Positions 8,893 to 16,643 of a stretch of 43,851 nucleotides of DNA are shown one piece after another. The position numbers and the translations under genes are program-made. The notes below the pieces were generated by a model. The model did no database searches. It was not told the origin of the DNA and saw nothing but the letters and a program-made list of their open reading frames with translations. The DNA is from Verrucomicrobiota bacterium. Its GTDB lineage: Bacteria > Verrucomicrobiota > Verrucomicrobiia > JABWAM01. Each line of letters begins with the position of its first letter. Positions within the stretch are counted from its first letter, which is position 1. The stretch spans positions 1 to 43,851 of the forward strand of contig JACQHZ010000112.1 in NCBI GenBank assembly GCA_016198745.1, written 5' to 3'.

Positions 8893-11091
8893 TCAGTTTG
8901 TGCTGAGTTCAATTCGCAGGTCCTCAAGAAAATACCAGGGTGTGTCGGTTTTGTTGGCGGCGCTGACGCGCAGGAGAAACGCTTTTGCGCCGGCCATAAA
9001 CGGCGTGAAATCAATCGGCGACTCCGGACGCGCGGATTTGTGCGCCGTCCGCCAGCTTTTTCCGCCATCGGTGGAAATCTCGAAAGCGACCTCAGCGTTA
9101 TCGTTGGAAGGCAGAATGGCCATCAAAGCGGCTTTGGCGCGACGGAACGTCGCGCCGTCGGGCGCGCGGAATTCCCACTCGATGCCGCCCTCCGAATTCG
9201 CCGCCAGCCCGAGTTGGCTGCTCCGAACCAGGATATTCTTCGGCGAAACGGCCTCCATGGCCCGCATGTAACCATCCACCTTGTAGTCGAAGTCGCCCCA
9301 CAAGAAGTCCTCCGTGTTCTGGAGATGGGAGTATTTCGGCTTCGCGCCCGCCAGGACGCCGAAGGTGTAGTTCAGTTTTGCGAGGAGCTTCCCTTGGTTG
9401 GGCAACAAACGGCCCGTGTCGGAGGAGAGCAGGCCGATCAGGGCGTTGTAGGCGTCTCTGAACTTCTCCCGATCTTTTTGCAGCCCACTCTCCAATGCGA
9501 CTTGGGCAAGGTTGGCGAGTTGAAAATACAGCCGGGTGATGTCGAAGATGTTCTGGACCTGCTCGATCCGCGCGGCGTATGGCTGTTCCTCGCCGACGCG
9601 TTTGCGGGCGGCGGCAAGCGGTTGCCCCCAGCGGTCCAGGTCGGGCACATCCTTGACCTCGCCCGTGCCTTTCCAAAACCCCTCCATTTCCCGCGCCGCG
9701 GGTCCGAAGAATTCCGAGAAGAATGCGCGGCGGGCGGAATCGAGGTCCAACTTGCCATCCCAACCCAGCTTCATGCTGAGATAAAGGGTCGGATAATTCA
9801 GTGGGGAATGATCGGCTTCTTCGCACAGAGAGATCGCCCCGCCCGAATGGGCCGCGCGCACAATTTCAGGGATACCATGCAAATTGTCGTTAAACGGGAA
9901 TCCCGACGTGATGGGGTCATAGACCCAAATGTAAAAAGAGGGTGGAACACCCTTGGCAGCCCATTCCTTGACGTAGCGCGGCTCGTTCACCACCCAGGGC
10001 ATTACATTTTTCTCCATCTCGACGTCGGCGGGCGGACTCCTGAGGTCATCCGTGTAGGTGGCGAGATAAGCCAGGAATTTGTCGGGGTGCTTTTTCCTCA
10101 CATCCCTGGCCACGGTGTTCACAAAGATTGCCAGGCGACGGCCATGATCGCCGGCGCGCGCGGGGTCGTCGAGCGCGCGGCAGTTGTCGCACTCGCAGGT
10201 GAGAGGACCATCATTGGGGGTGAGCGAAAAGGTCAGATACCCGGGATGCTGGTCGAAAAACAGATTGGCGGCTTCGATGTAGTACCGGATAACGTCGGGA
10301 TGGCTGCTGCAAAGCTGGTAATCGTTTCGGCGGCCTTTCACGAGGCTGTAATACTCGGGATGTGACTGGAAGAAAATCTTCGTCGGGAGAACGATGCGCG
10401 TCCAATTGTGTGCGGCGTAGAGGCGCGCGCCGCCCATTTTGTTCTTTGTGGCCCAGTCCACGAGTTGGGATTGAAGTTGGGCATTGGCGATGCTGGGGAC
10501 GACTGGCGCGGTGAAACCAATCAGCTTCTCGTTCTCATAGACCGGTCGGACCTTGTATCCGAGAAGCCAGAACTCGCGCGCGATCATCGCAGGCTTCTCG
10601 GCGATGTTTAGCGCGGGGATGCGGATGGTTTCCCGGCGCGGGATGACTTCGCCCTGTTCGCCGGGAAAATAGAATCGGCAACCGAGCGTTTCGAGGAAAT
10701 CATAGGCGGCGAACAGCGTGCACTGATCGTTGCTGCCTGCAAGGAACAGACCGCGTCCGCCGGCGGCAATGACAAAGCCTTCGCCGCTCAGTTCGGCGCG
10801 CGGGATGGCGATTTGCTCGCGGGCGAACGCCCGGGTGTTGCCGACGTAAATGGGATAGCGCGAGACCGATGGCGATTCGTTCGTGATGGACAGCTTCGCG
10901 CCGGAGATTTTTTCCATGTAAGCGGACAGTTCGGACGCCGCGTGCAGCTCGTTCGTCGTCGCATTCTGCGGCACGATGATCGTGGCGAGAGGAGAGGCGT
11001 TCTTCACCAGCGTGAATTCTGGCGATCGGGTAACGCAAGAAACGCACATAAATGCAGCAAGGATCAGAACAAGGATCAGTTTGATTCTCAT
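8893..11091 (-). CDS. DUF4838 glycoside-hydrolase-like lipoprotein
   Basis: 732 aa. The start at 11091 overlaps the stop of the isomerase-like gene as ATGA, and the peptide from there (MRIKLILVLILAAFMCVSC) is an ideal secretion signal with a possible, non-canonical lipobox cysteine. The N-terminal 130 residues resemble the GH67/GH20-type accessory domain. The central part has the DUF4838 signatures SLTPNDGPLTCECDNCRALD and later PWVVNEPRYVKEW and FYIWVYDP. The C-terminal 120 residues are beta-sandwich-like. The probable role is hydrolysis of a uronic-acid or hexosamine-containing glycan at the cell surface. No Shine-Dalgarno precedes the ATG, so translation should depend on coupling. Confidence 0.8.
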   Translation of the reverse strand: MRIKLILVLILAAFMCVSCVTRSPEFTLVKNASPLATIIVPQNATTNELHAASELSAYMEKISGAKLSITNESPSVSRYPIYVGNTRAFAREQIAIPRAELSGEGFVIAAGGRGLFLAGSNDQCTLFAAYDFLETLGCRFYFPGEQGEVIPRRETIRIPALNIAEKPAMIAREFWLLGYKVRPVYENEKLIGFTAPVVPSIANAQLQSQLVDWATKNKMGGARLYAAHNWTRIVLPTKIFFQSHPEYYSLVKGRRNDYQLCSSHPDVIRYYIEAANLFFDQHPGYLTFSLTPNDGPLTCECDNCRALDDPARAGDHGRRLAIFVNTVARDVRKKHPDKFLAYLATYTDDLRSPPADVEMEKNVMPWVVNEPRYVKEWAAKGVPPSFYIWVYDPITSGFPFNDNLHGIPEIVRAAHSGGAISLCEEADHSPLNYPTLYLSMKLGWDGKLDLDSARRAFFSEFFGPAAREMEGFWKGTGEVKDVPDLDRWGQPLAAARKRVGEEQPYAARIEQVQNIFDITRLYFQLANLAQVALESGLQKDREKFRDAYNALIGLLSSDTGRLLPNQGKLLAKLNYTFGVLAGAKPKYSHLQNTEDFLWGDFDYKVDGYMRAMEAVSPKNILVRSSQLGLAANSEGGIEWEFRAPDGATFRRAKAALMAILPSNDNAEVAFEISTDGGKSWRTAHKSARPESPIDFTPFMAGAKAFLLRVSAANKTDTPWYFLEDLRIELSTN

Positions 11092-11933
11092 TTTGGGAAT
11101 TCGATCAATTTGCCGAAGAACGAGTGCGCCTCCGCCAGTTTCTGGTCTTCGGAGATGCCGACGGGTTTGACGCAGTACCCGCCGCGAAAATCCTCGGTGT
11201 GGAGGCAGCCCGCGTAGCCGATTTTTCGCAGGGCCGCGATGATCTCGGTCCAGTCGGCCAGTCCCTGGCCGAATGCGGCCGGCTCGGCTTCCCATCGGCC
11301 ATTCTTGAAGCCCCAGCCATAATCTTTCACATGCACGTGGGCAATGTGATCGCGCAACAACTCGACGCTCCATAACCAACGTTCCATGCCTTCGAGAATC
11401 ATGTTGCCCGGATCGTAGATCACGCCGATCCGTTGCGGATCGAACCCCTCTATCAGCCGAAACATCGCGCTGGCGCTGGGATGAATCGTGCCCGCGTGCA
11501 TTTCGAACAGAAAACGGATGCCGAGTTCGCGGCCAAGTTTTTGGAGCGCGTCGAGACCGCGGCGCGCCTCGTCGAACATCTGAGCGTAAGGCCGAGCAGG
11601 ATCGTAGCCGCCGGTGCCGACGCGGAATTGGCGGCAACCCATCAGCAAGGCCGCCTCGGCGACTCGACGAATCAGTTCCGTTTGATTGAAATGCAGTCCC
11701 TTCACGCCGAGTGAAACGATTTCGATGCCGGCAGACCGGGCCGCATGACCCGCCCGCTGCGCATCTTCCTTGAAGTTATCAAGTCGCAGATGCCATTCGC
11801 CGCTCGCGCCGCCGGGCTTGGGTGGATAGCCAACCGTCCACTCGATGCCTTGGAAGCCATGCTTTGCTGCGCGTTCAACGGCTTGCTCAATGGAATCAGT
11901 GGGCAGAAGAATTGAGTAAACTCCAAGTTTCAT
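11088..11933 (-). CDS. Sugar phosphate isomerase/epimerase-like TIM barrel
   Basis: 281 aa, the usual length of the AP-endonuclease-2/xylose-isomerase-like family. The ATG at 11933 has a strong Shine-Dalgarno (GGAGG, 5 nt spacing) and also overlaps the upstream URO-D-like stop as ATGA, so it is preferred over the upstream ATG at 11966. Barrel features include LGVYSILLP, the acidic pair in RFLFEMHAGTIHP, then GVIYDPGNM, HIAHVHVKDYGWG and the final LHTEDFRGGY; the E, D and H residues there are the usual metal ligands. It probably interconverts keto sugars or epimerises a sugar acid in the cytoplasm. It sits third in an operon whose junctions are 4-bp overlaps. Confidence 0.85.
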   Translation of the reverse strand: MKLGVYSILLPTDSIEQAVERAAKHGFQGIEWTVGYPPKPGGASGEWHLRLDNFKEDAQRAGHAARSAGIEIVSLGVKGLHFNQTELIRRVAEAALLMGCRQFRVGTGGYDPARPYAQMFDEARRGLDALQKLGRELGIRFLFEMHAGTIHPSASAMFRLIEGFDPQRIGVIYDPGNMILEGMERWLWSVELLRDHIAHVHVKDYGWGFKNGRWEAEPAAFGQGLADWTEIIAALRKIGYAGCLHTEDFRGGYCVKPVGISEDQKLAEAHSFFGKLIEFPK

Positions 11934-13285
11934 GTGTGCCTCCGAATTTGTTTTGGACTGCCGCAATCAACCGCGGCCGTCATGAAAGCTTTCAGATGTT
12001 CCCACGATCCCGCGCAAATGCCGCCGGCGGTGCAGAGGACAAGGCCGCCGTCGCTACCCACTCGACGGATGTCGGAACAACAAGCCTGATAAACCTCCTC
12101 AGGCGTGCCGTTGATTGTCAGCATTGGCGGCACTTGTCCATAGATGACCGCGCCGGGTAATTGCTTGCGAATCGTCACGATATCGTCCTTTGGCCCGAGG
12201 TTCACCTCGGTCACGCCCAACACGCGCAACGCGGGCAAGTGCGGCGTCATAAAGCTATCGGCATGATAATGCCGCGTGTCAGCCGGATTTGGCGCAAACG
12301 TTTCACAATACATCTTCTCGACGGGGAACGAGAATTCCAGGTAGTCATCGGGCGAAAGCAGCGTGGCGCTGTCGTTGGCGATGCCGAATCGGCCCGTCCG
12401 GGTATTGCCGGTCGCTTTCTTCATCTCATGATTCCACCGGACGACGGTGCGCCCCAATTCCACCATGAATTCCTTCATGAACACCGGATCGTCTTTGATC
12501 CAGTAGCAGAGGTTTGCCGCGCCACAGGCGAGCACGACCAACTCCGCCGCGCCATGACCGCCGCCGCCGGCCGGAATCGAGACGCCGAATTCCTTTTGAA
12601 TGCGCGCGCGGTATTCGAGCCAGCGCGGCATGATGCCCGCGCTCAAAACGTCAATCTTGGGAAGCCGCAGCAGGAGCGCCTTGGCTTCGTCAAGCGTTTC
12701 AGCCACGGGCTTGATCCACGGCGGCGCGTTGGGCGGGAAATAGACCTCGCCGCCGAAGATGGACTCCATCGTCGTGCCGAGGTTGACGCCGGGACCGATG
12801 TCGAACCCGATGTGTTCGCGGGTCAATTTCCCGCAGGCGAGCCGCGTCTGCTGCTGGCAGTCGAAATCAAGATAAAACCGCGCGTGATCCTGGACGTTCA
12901 TGCGCCACTTGATGAAATCCTCGCCGATGGAAAGCGATACGGGCGTTCTTGGCTTGGCGACATCGAAGCGACCGAAGCAGCAGGCGTTGACCTCCCAGAA
13001 TTCCTTTAAATCAATGGAGGAACGATCCCTCTCCAATCGGGAAGCTAAAGTAGGACAGGCATCTTGCCTGTCTTCCGCCTGCGCTCCGAAAGCATTCGGG
13101 GCTTCGGCGTGGCGAAGGCCCGACCTGACAGAGACAGGCCACCCCAGAGAGGTGACAGGCAGGACCTGTCCCGCCGTGGCGGTGATGCCTGTCCTACTTT
13201 GGGCCGCGCGACGCGCCTCTTTTCCCAAGCGTGGTCTTGAGGAAAGGCGTAGATTCTTATCAGAAGTTTTGTTCTGAAGGTTCAT
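11930..13285 (-). CDS. Uroporphyrinogen decarboxylase-like (URO-D superfamily) protein
   Basis: 451 aa from the ATG at 13285; an ATG at 13315 would overlap the upstream gene by 17 bp and is an alternative. About 60 N-terminal residues are coded by dispersed element A, so the native start is obscure. The rest is a complete URO-D-like barrel with PLPGAVIYGQVPPML-type spacing near the end (as QLPGAVIYGQVPPML) and a conserved RHYHADSFMTPHLPALRVLG. True HemE residues are not evident, so haem synthesis is unlikely. This superfamily includes MtaA/MtbA-type corrinoid methyltransferases, and many PVC paralogues have no known role. It is translationally coupled to the isomerase-like gene. Confidence 0.75.
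   Translation of the reverse strand: MNLQNKTSDKNLRLSSRPRLGKEARRAAQSRTGITATAGQVLPVTSLGWPVSVRSGLRHAEAPNAFGAQAEDRQDACPTLASRLERDRSSIDLKEFWEVNACCFGRFDVAKPRTPVSLSIGEDFIKWRMNVQDHARFYLDFDCQQQTRLACGKLTREHIGFDIGPGVNLGTTMESIFGGEVYFPPNAPPWIKPVAETLDEAKALLLRLPKIDVLSAGIMPRWLEYRARIQKEFGVSIPAGGGGHGAAELVVLACGAANLCYWIKDDPVFMKEFMVELGRTVVRWNHEMKKATGNTRTGRFGIANDSATLLSPDDYLEFSFPVEKMYCETFAPNPADTRHYHADSFMTPHLPALRVLGVTEVNLGPKDDIVTIRKQLPGAVIYGQVPPMLTINGTPEEVYQACCSDIRRVGSDGGLVLCTAGGICAGSWEHLKAFMTAAVDCGSPKQIRRHT
13044..13221 (+). repeat. Element A copy 2 (TIR, CAGGCATCTTGCCTG type)
   Basis: Reads on the plus strand what copy 1 (8672-8828) reads on the minus strand, so the two form a long inverted pair about 4.2 kb apart. 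It has an extra segment of about 21 bp near its right end. It lies in frame within the 5' part of a URO-D-like gene and codes a stretch (including RHAEAPNAFGAQAEDRQDA) foreign to that family. Confidence 0.85.
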
Positions 13286-13298
13286 AAAGTTCGAATCG

Positions 13299-14366
13299 TC
13301 ACGCGCGATTTCCATCTTCGATCAATCGCATCGCGAAATCATACGCCTCGGGCGGCAGTTCCTTGAAGGCCGAGTGCATGCCCAGGATCACGCCGCCGTC
13401 TTGCGCGAGTTTGATGAGGGGGCGAAGGTGAGACTCGATCTCCTTGCGGTTGTTGCGGGGGAGAATCTCCGTGTTGCAGATGCCACCGGTCAACACCAGT
13501 TTCTTGCCATATTTGGCGCGCAACTCGGCCAGACCGGGATTGCAGCGCGGCTCAAGCGGGTTGACGCCTTCGAAGCCCGCCGCGATGAACAAGTCGAGCA
13601 ACGGGCTGACGTTGCCGTCGCTGTGGATGAAGAAATGCTGACAGCCCGCCTTGCGACAACTGGCGATGATGCGTTGGTAACGCGGCAGGAAATAACGCGC
13701 GAACATGCGGGGACTGAACATCGGGCTGTTGACGCCCGCCATGTCGTCATAGACAAACAGTCCCGTGTCGTAGGTCTGGGTGCGTTTCAACGTTTCCAGC
13801 GCCATCTGCGTGAAATGTTCCGTTACGCGATCGAAGAGCGCATTGCAGAATCCCGCCGAGGCGGGATCCGCCATGTCCACGAGCAGCTTGTCTTCGCCGC
13901 GCATGAAATGGGTGCGGATATAAAGGCCCCCGAGCTTGGTGAACGCGCAGAGGCCCGTCTCGCGCGCTTCCCGCGCGCGTTCCTCCAGGCCGTTGTAACG
14001 GCTCGGCAGCGAAGCCGGCTCAAACGCGAGGCGTTCCAGGTCGTTCGGCGTCTTGAGCGCCCGGTCGATTTCCTCGGAGAAATACGTGCCCGGCCGCGAT
14101 CGTACGACGCAACCCCAGCCGTTGTTGGAGATTTCATGTTCGCCTTCCTGTCGAAGAAAGCCGGCTTGCGACGGAAAAAATCGTTCGTCGCCCATGAGGA
14201 TTCCAACGTCGTGGCGGTAATGGCCCAAGGGGTGCATCTCCTCACCGACACCCTTGAATCGCTGCCATTGACGGACAAAACCCGGATCGAAATACGGCTG
14301 CCAGATCGGAATTTTGTCTGGCCGATCGAATCGGATCGCAGCCAGAGTCCTTTCCTTGCTTGTCAT
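13299..14366 (-). CDS. Uroporphyrinogen decarboxylase-like (URO-D superfamily) protein
   Basis: 355 aa, normal for the family. The start at 14366 gives the typical opening MTSKERTLAAIRFDRPDKIPIW; the longer open frame to 14441 runs into a palindromic repeat and is rejected. Later signatures are DTGLFVYDDMAGVNSPMFSP, FFIHSDGNVSPLLD and VNPLEPRCNPGLAELRAKYG, then KLVLTGGICN, all usual for the MtaA-like branch of URO-D proteins found beside sugar genes in PVC bacteria. No Shine-Dalgarno is visible. It lies directly upstream of a second URO-D-like gene. Its reaction is unknown; a methyl-transfer role is possible from the family, but no corrinoid protein gene is nearby. Confidence 0.8.
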   Translation of the reverse strand: MTSKERTLAAIRFDRPDKIPIWQPYFDPGFVRQWQRFKGVGEEMHPLGHYRHDVGILMGDERFFPSQAGFLRQEGEHEISNNGWGCVVRSRPGTYFSEEIDRALKTPNDLERLAFEPASLPSRYNGLEERAREARETGLCAFTKLGGLYIRTHFMRGEDKLLVDMADPASAGFCNALFDRVTEHFTQMALETLKRTQTYDTGLFVYDDMAGVNSPMFSPRMFARYFLPRYQRIIASCRKAGCQHFFIHSDGNVSPLLDLFIAAGFEGVNPLEPRCNPGLAELRAKYGKKLVLTGGICNTEILPRNNRKEIESHLRPLIKLAQDGGVILGMHSAFKELPPEAYDFAMRLIEDGNRA

Positions 14367-14405
14367 ACTAAGAAATTGATAATTCAGGCTGCAGTTTTGG
14401 GAAAT

Positions 14406-14441
14406 GTGGCACAGCCCCGAAAGCTTTCGGGGCTGTGCCAC
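14406..14441. repeat. Perfect 36-nt palindrome
   Basis: Two 18-nt arms without a loop, GTGGCACAGCCCCGAAAG and its complement. It sits between the stop of a pseudopilin gene (14482) and the start of a URO-D-like gene (14366) on the minus strand. There is no T tract. Its core CAGCCCCGAAAGCTTTCGGGGCTG matches the CCCCGAA-N-GC-N-TTCGGGG module of the elements at 8672, 13044 and 42904. It could act as a transcript-processing or termination site, or be a REP-like unit. Confidence 0.75.
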
Positions 14442-14481
14442 ACGTTAAATCTGTAGTCCATGTTCCCGTCTGCTTAGTATG

Positions 14482-15237
14482 TCAATGCGCCCAAGGGCCG
14501 TTGTAGTTGGGGTTGGGAAGGTCGAGACGTTGGCCGTAGTATTTGTTCATCCCCTGGCGATAGAGCGCCCATTCGCCGTGGCCATCCCAACAGATGATGT
14601 TGGCGCCTTCGTTATGCCGCCACGCAAGATGCGCGCCGTGATCATTGATGATCCGCGAGCGAAGGTTGCCGAACACGCCGTCGAGGAGATTGTCCTCGCT
14701 ATCGGCCACCATGGCAAACGAAGCGGAATTGGGAATTTGATCAATGCGCGGCCAACCGCCGTTGTTGAAGCCATACTGGCCTGAGAACGGATCTTGCGGC
14801 GTCGTGCCGTAGTTCAAGCCGTTGCAGATGCCGTAGGAGACGTTGTAGGCGAGATCGGTCGGTTGGAATTTCTTGTCAGTCGGGCAACGAAAGATCGAGA
14901 ACTGGTTGGTCGGAAACAGCATCTCGGCCCACAGCCTGCTCTCGTCCGCCGATACATAGCCGATGATGCAACCGTCGTTTTCATTCGAATACAGGGTGAT
15001 CGCAAGGCCGACCTGCCGAAGGTTGTTGATGCATGCCGCGCGACGGCCTGATTCGCGGGCGTTTTTGAGCGCCGGCGTCAGCAGCGCCGCGAGGATGGAA
15101 ATGATCGCGATGACGACGAGTAGTTCGATAAGGGTAAATGCAAGGGGTGATGGAATGATGGAATGATGGAGTGGTGGGGGACGATGAATGTGCCGTCCTT
15201 CCGCCCTTCGCATTATTCCAGTGTTCCAATATTCCAT
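14482..15237 (-). CDS. Type II secretion-like pseudopilin (prepilin leader, H-X9-DG protein)
   Basis: 251 aa. The prepilin cleavage motif is [20 protein letters not shown] with A rather than G at -1, followed by the hydrophobic helix and an LKNAR-type start of the globular part. The C-terminal [14 protein letters not shown] is the H-X9-DG motif of the PVC DUF1559-like pseudopilins. The start at 15237 is chosen because AGAGG stands 5 nt before it; that Shine-Dalgarno is part of the end of element B. A second ATG at 15213 has none. The 33-residue leader is coded by TGGAA-rich simple repeats. It probably assembles in a pseudopilus or a PVC-specific surface or secretion structure. It opens the minus-strand block 201-15237. 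Confidence 0.85.
   Translation of the reverse strand: MEYWNTGIMRRAEGRHIHRPPPLHHSIIPSPLAFTLIELLVVIAIISILAALLTPALKNARESGRRAACINNLRQVGLAITLYSNENDGCIIGYVSADESRLWAEMLFPTNQFSIFRCPTDKKFQPTDLAYNVSYGICNGLNYGTTPQDPFSGQYGFNNGGWPRIDQIPNSASFAMVADSEDNLLDGVFGNLRSRIINDHGAHLAWRHNEGANIICWDGHGEWALYRQGMNKYYGQRLDLPNPNYNGPWAH
15149..15237. repeat. TGGAA-rich simple repeats over the pseudopilin leader
   Basis: Plus-strand ATGGAATGATGGAATGATGG (15150 onward) and, inverted, the ATTCCA/GTTCCA units at 15213-15237. More TTCCA units lie at 15395-15410. They code most of the prepilin leader (HHSIIPS and MEYWNTG). Confidence 0.6.
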
Positions 15238-15238
15238 T

Positions 15239-15394
15239 GAGCCTCTTGCAAAACTCCGCTGCGAGATGTAGCTGCGCTTCTGCGAAGCGCAGACTTCCGA
15301 CCCGCCCGCCGCCTGGCCTGTCTGCCGTGCTGGCACAGGCAGGCAGGCGGGTTGACGGCGCTTCATAGAAGCGCCGCTACACCATTTTGCAAGC
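15239..15394 (+). repeat. Element B copy 1 (TIR CTTGCAAAACTC)
   Basis: About 156 bp; same orientation as 40463-40591. Ends are CTTGCAAAACTC and an inverted TTTTGCAAG. Inside are the inverted arms GTAGCTGCGCTTCTGCGAAG and CTTCATAGAAGCGCCGCTAC, enclosing a GGCAGGC palindrome (15301-15352). No coding capacity. It fills the gap between the LacI-family gene and the pseudopilin gene and supplies the latter's Shine-Dalgarno. Confidence 0.85.
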
Positions 15395-15439
15395 ACTTCC
15401 ATTGTTCCACCCATTTGCCTCTCCATCCTTCCCCATTTT

Positions 15440-16489
15440 TCATTTTTCATTCTGCCTTTCTTCGCATCCGCAGGAATTCCGCAGAATCAACTTGGGCTCG
15501 ACCGAAATGTGGCGGCGTTCCGCATCGGGCTGTTCGATGAGCCGAATCAATTCTTCGCACGCTTTCGTCCCGACAGCTTCTTCGCAGTGACTCACGGTGG
15601 TTACGAGGGTCGGTCCGTGGACCGCCAGATCGTCATCGCCAAATGAAACCAAGGCCAGATCTTTGGGGATGGCCAATCCCGTTTCCTGCGCCGCCCGGAG
15701 AACGGCGGCGGCGGGCGATCCGCCCGAACAAACGATCGCGGTGGGACTGGCCTCGATCGCGCCTCCCAGGAGGGATCGCGCCAGCGGCAGGGCCTCCGCG
15801 AACGATCCTTTTTCCACATGGCGAATCCAGCGTTCCTCCAAGGGCAAGCCCTGCGTCCGTAACGCGCGCTCGGCGCCCCTGCGGCGACGCCCCCCGCCCT
15901 CGAACCGCGGGAAAATGAATCCAATCCGGTGATGCCCATGTTCAATCAGGTGTTGGACCGCCATTTCATGACCCTGTTCACGATTCACATCCACATAAGA
16001 AAAATCCAATCCCTCCGAATCCTCGTGTTCGCCGACGATCACGCTGGGAAATTGCGCCTCCATCAGCCGTCGCAGATGTTCGATCTCACCATTCCGCAGC
16101 ATCGGAAAAATCACCACCCCATCCACGCGCCGGGAATAAAAACCATCCAGATAAGTCCGTTCGGTTGCGACCTCGCCCCGGCTAAGTCCCATGAGCACAT
16201 GATACCCCGCCCGTCGAAATTCGCGCTCGATGATGTCAAATTTGCGGATGACGATGGCGTTGTCGAGCGCGGGGAGGATCAGGCCGATGGTCCAGGTTCG
16301 TTGTTTACGCAAGGAGGCGGAGACCAGGTTGGGAACATACCGAAGCTCGCGCGCCGCATCAAAAACACGGAATCGCGTGTTGCGAGCGTAAGCAAAGCCG
16401 GGACGATTACCCAAAACGTGCGACACCGTGGCAGGCGAAACCCCTGCTTTACGAGCAACATCTTTTTGCGTGACAACGCCAATTTTCAT
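15440..16489 (-). CDS. LacI-family transcriptional regulator
   Basis: 349 aa, standard length. The ATG at 16489 opens just before the [23 protein letters not shown], followed by the hinge [20 protein letters not shown] and a periplasmic-binding-protein-like effector domain with [19 protein letters not shown] and [14 protein letters not shown] sugar or sugar-acid effector is likely from the family. It is the only regulator next to the 201-15237 block and is divergent to the DppA-like gene. A sigma70-like promoter and two operator-like sites precede it, which suggests autorepression and perhaps control of its neighbours. The stop at 15440 is followed by element B rather than directly by the next gene. 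Confidence 0.93.
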   Translation of the reverse strand: MKIGVVTQKDVARKAGVSPATVSHVLGNRPGFAYARNTRFRVFDAARELRYVPNLVSASLRKQRTWTIGLILPALDNAIVIRKFDIIEREFRRAGYHVLMGLSRGEVATERTYLDGFYSRRVDGVVIFPMLRNGEIEHLRRLMEAQFPSVIVGEHEDSEGLDFSYVDVNREQGHEMAVQHLIEHGHHRIGFIFPRFEGGGRRRRGAERALRTQGLPLEERWIRHVEKGSFAEALPLARSLLGGAIEASPTAIVCSGGSPAAAVLRAAQETGLAIPKDLALVSFGDDDLAVHGPTLVTTVSHCEEAVGTKACEELIRLIEQPDAERRHISVEPKLILRNSCGCEERQNEK

Positions 16490-16493
16490 GTCA

Positions 16494-16528
16494 TCATTTC
16501 GTAATGATAGTTGATTATTACGAAATGA
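16494..16528. promoter_or_regulatory. Paired LacI-type operator candidates
   Basis: A perfect 12-bp inverted repeat: TCATTTCGTAAT at 16494-16505 and ATTACGAAATGA at 16517-16528. Each arm contains a central CG inside a near-palindrome (CATT-T-CG-T-AATG), the usual form of LacI-family operators, so each may bind one dimer. The two CG centres are 21 bp apart, two helical turns. One arm overlaps the -10 of the promoter below, the other lies just before the start codon of the regulator. Confidence 0.7.
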
Positions 16529-16552
16529 TAAATGGCCTTTAATAATTGTCAA
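16525..16552 (-). promoter_or_regulatory. Sigma70-like promoter of the LacI-family gene
   Basis: On the minus strand TTGACA (16552-16547), a 16-nt spacer and TATCAT (16530-16525). It is about 35 nt upstream of the ATG at 16489. The -10 overlaps an operator arm, so repression by its own product is expected. Predicted from sequence only. Confidence 0.6.
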
Positions 16553-16598
16553 ACAGAAAAATCATGTAACTATTCAGGGGTTATTCTTTGACAGTCCC

Positions 16599-16643
16599 TA
16601 ACCGTGAACCGTAAACCGCTGAACCCATGAACCTGAGCAGTTG
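16599..16643. repeat. AACCGTGAACC simple repeat, copy 3
   Basis: Iterated CCGTGAACC units ending in AACCTGAGCAGTTGC. It reaches into the DppA-like gene and contains its start codon; the last part matches copy 1 at 7082. Confidence 0.6.

Noticed and set aside
11092-11637. N-terminal extension of the DUF4838 gene by about 180 codons
   Set aside because: It lies out of frame over the isomerase-like gene. The ATG at 11091 gives an ATGA overlap and an ideal signal peptide.
14406-14441. Intrinsic terminator
   Set aside because: A perfect palindrome but without a T tract on either side and with a repeat-type core; kept as a repeat instead.
15149-15237. CRISPR-like array from repeated TGGAA units
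   Set aside because: Units are about 9-11 bp, with no spacers of regular length and no cas genes.
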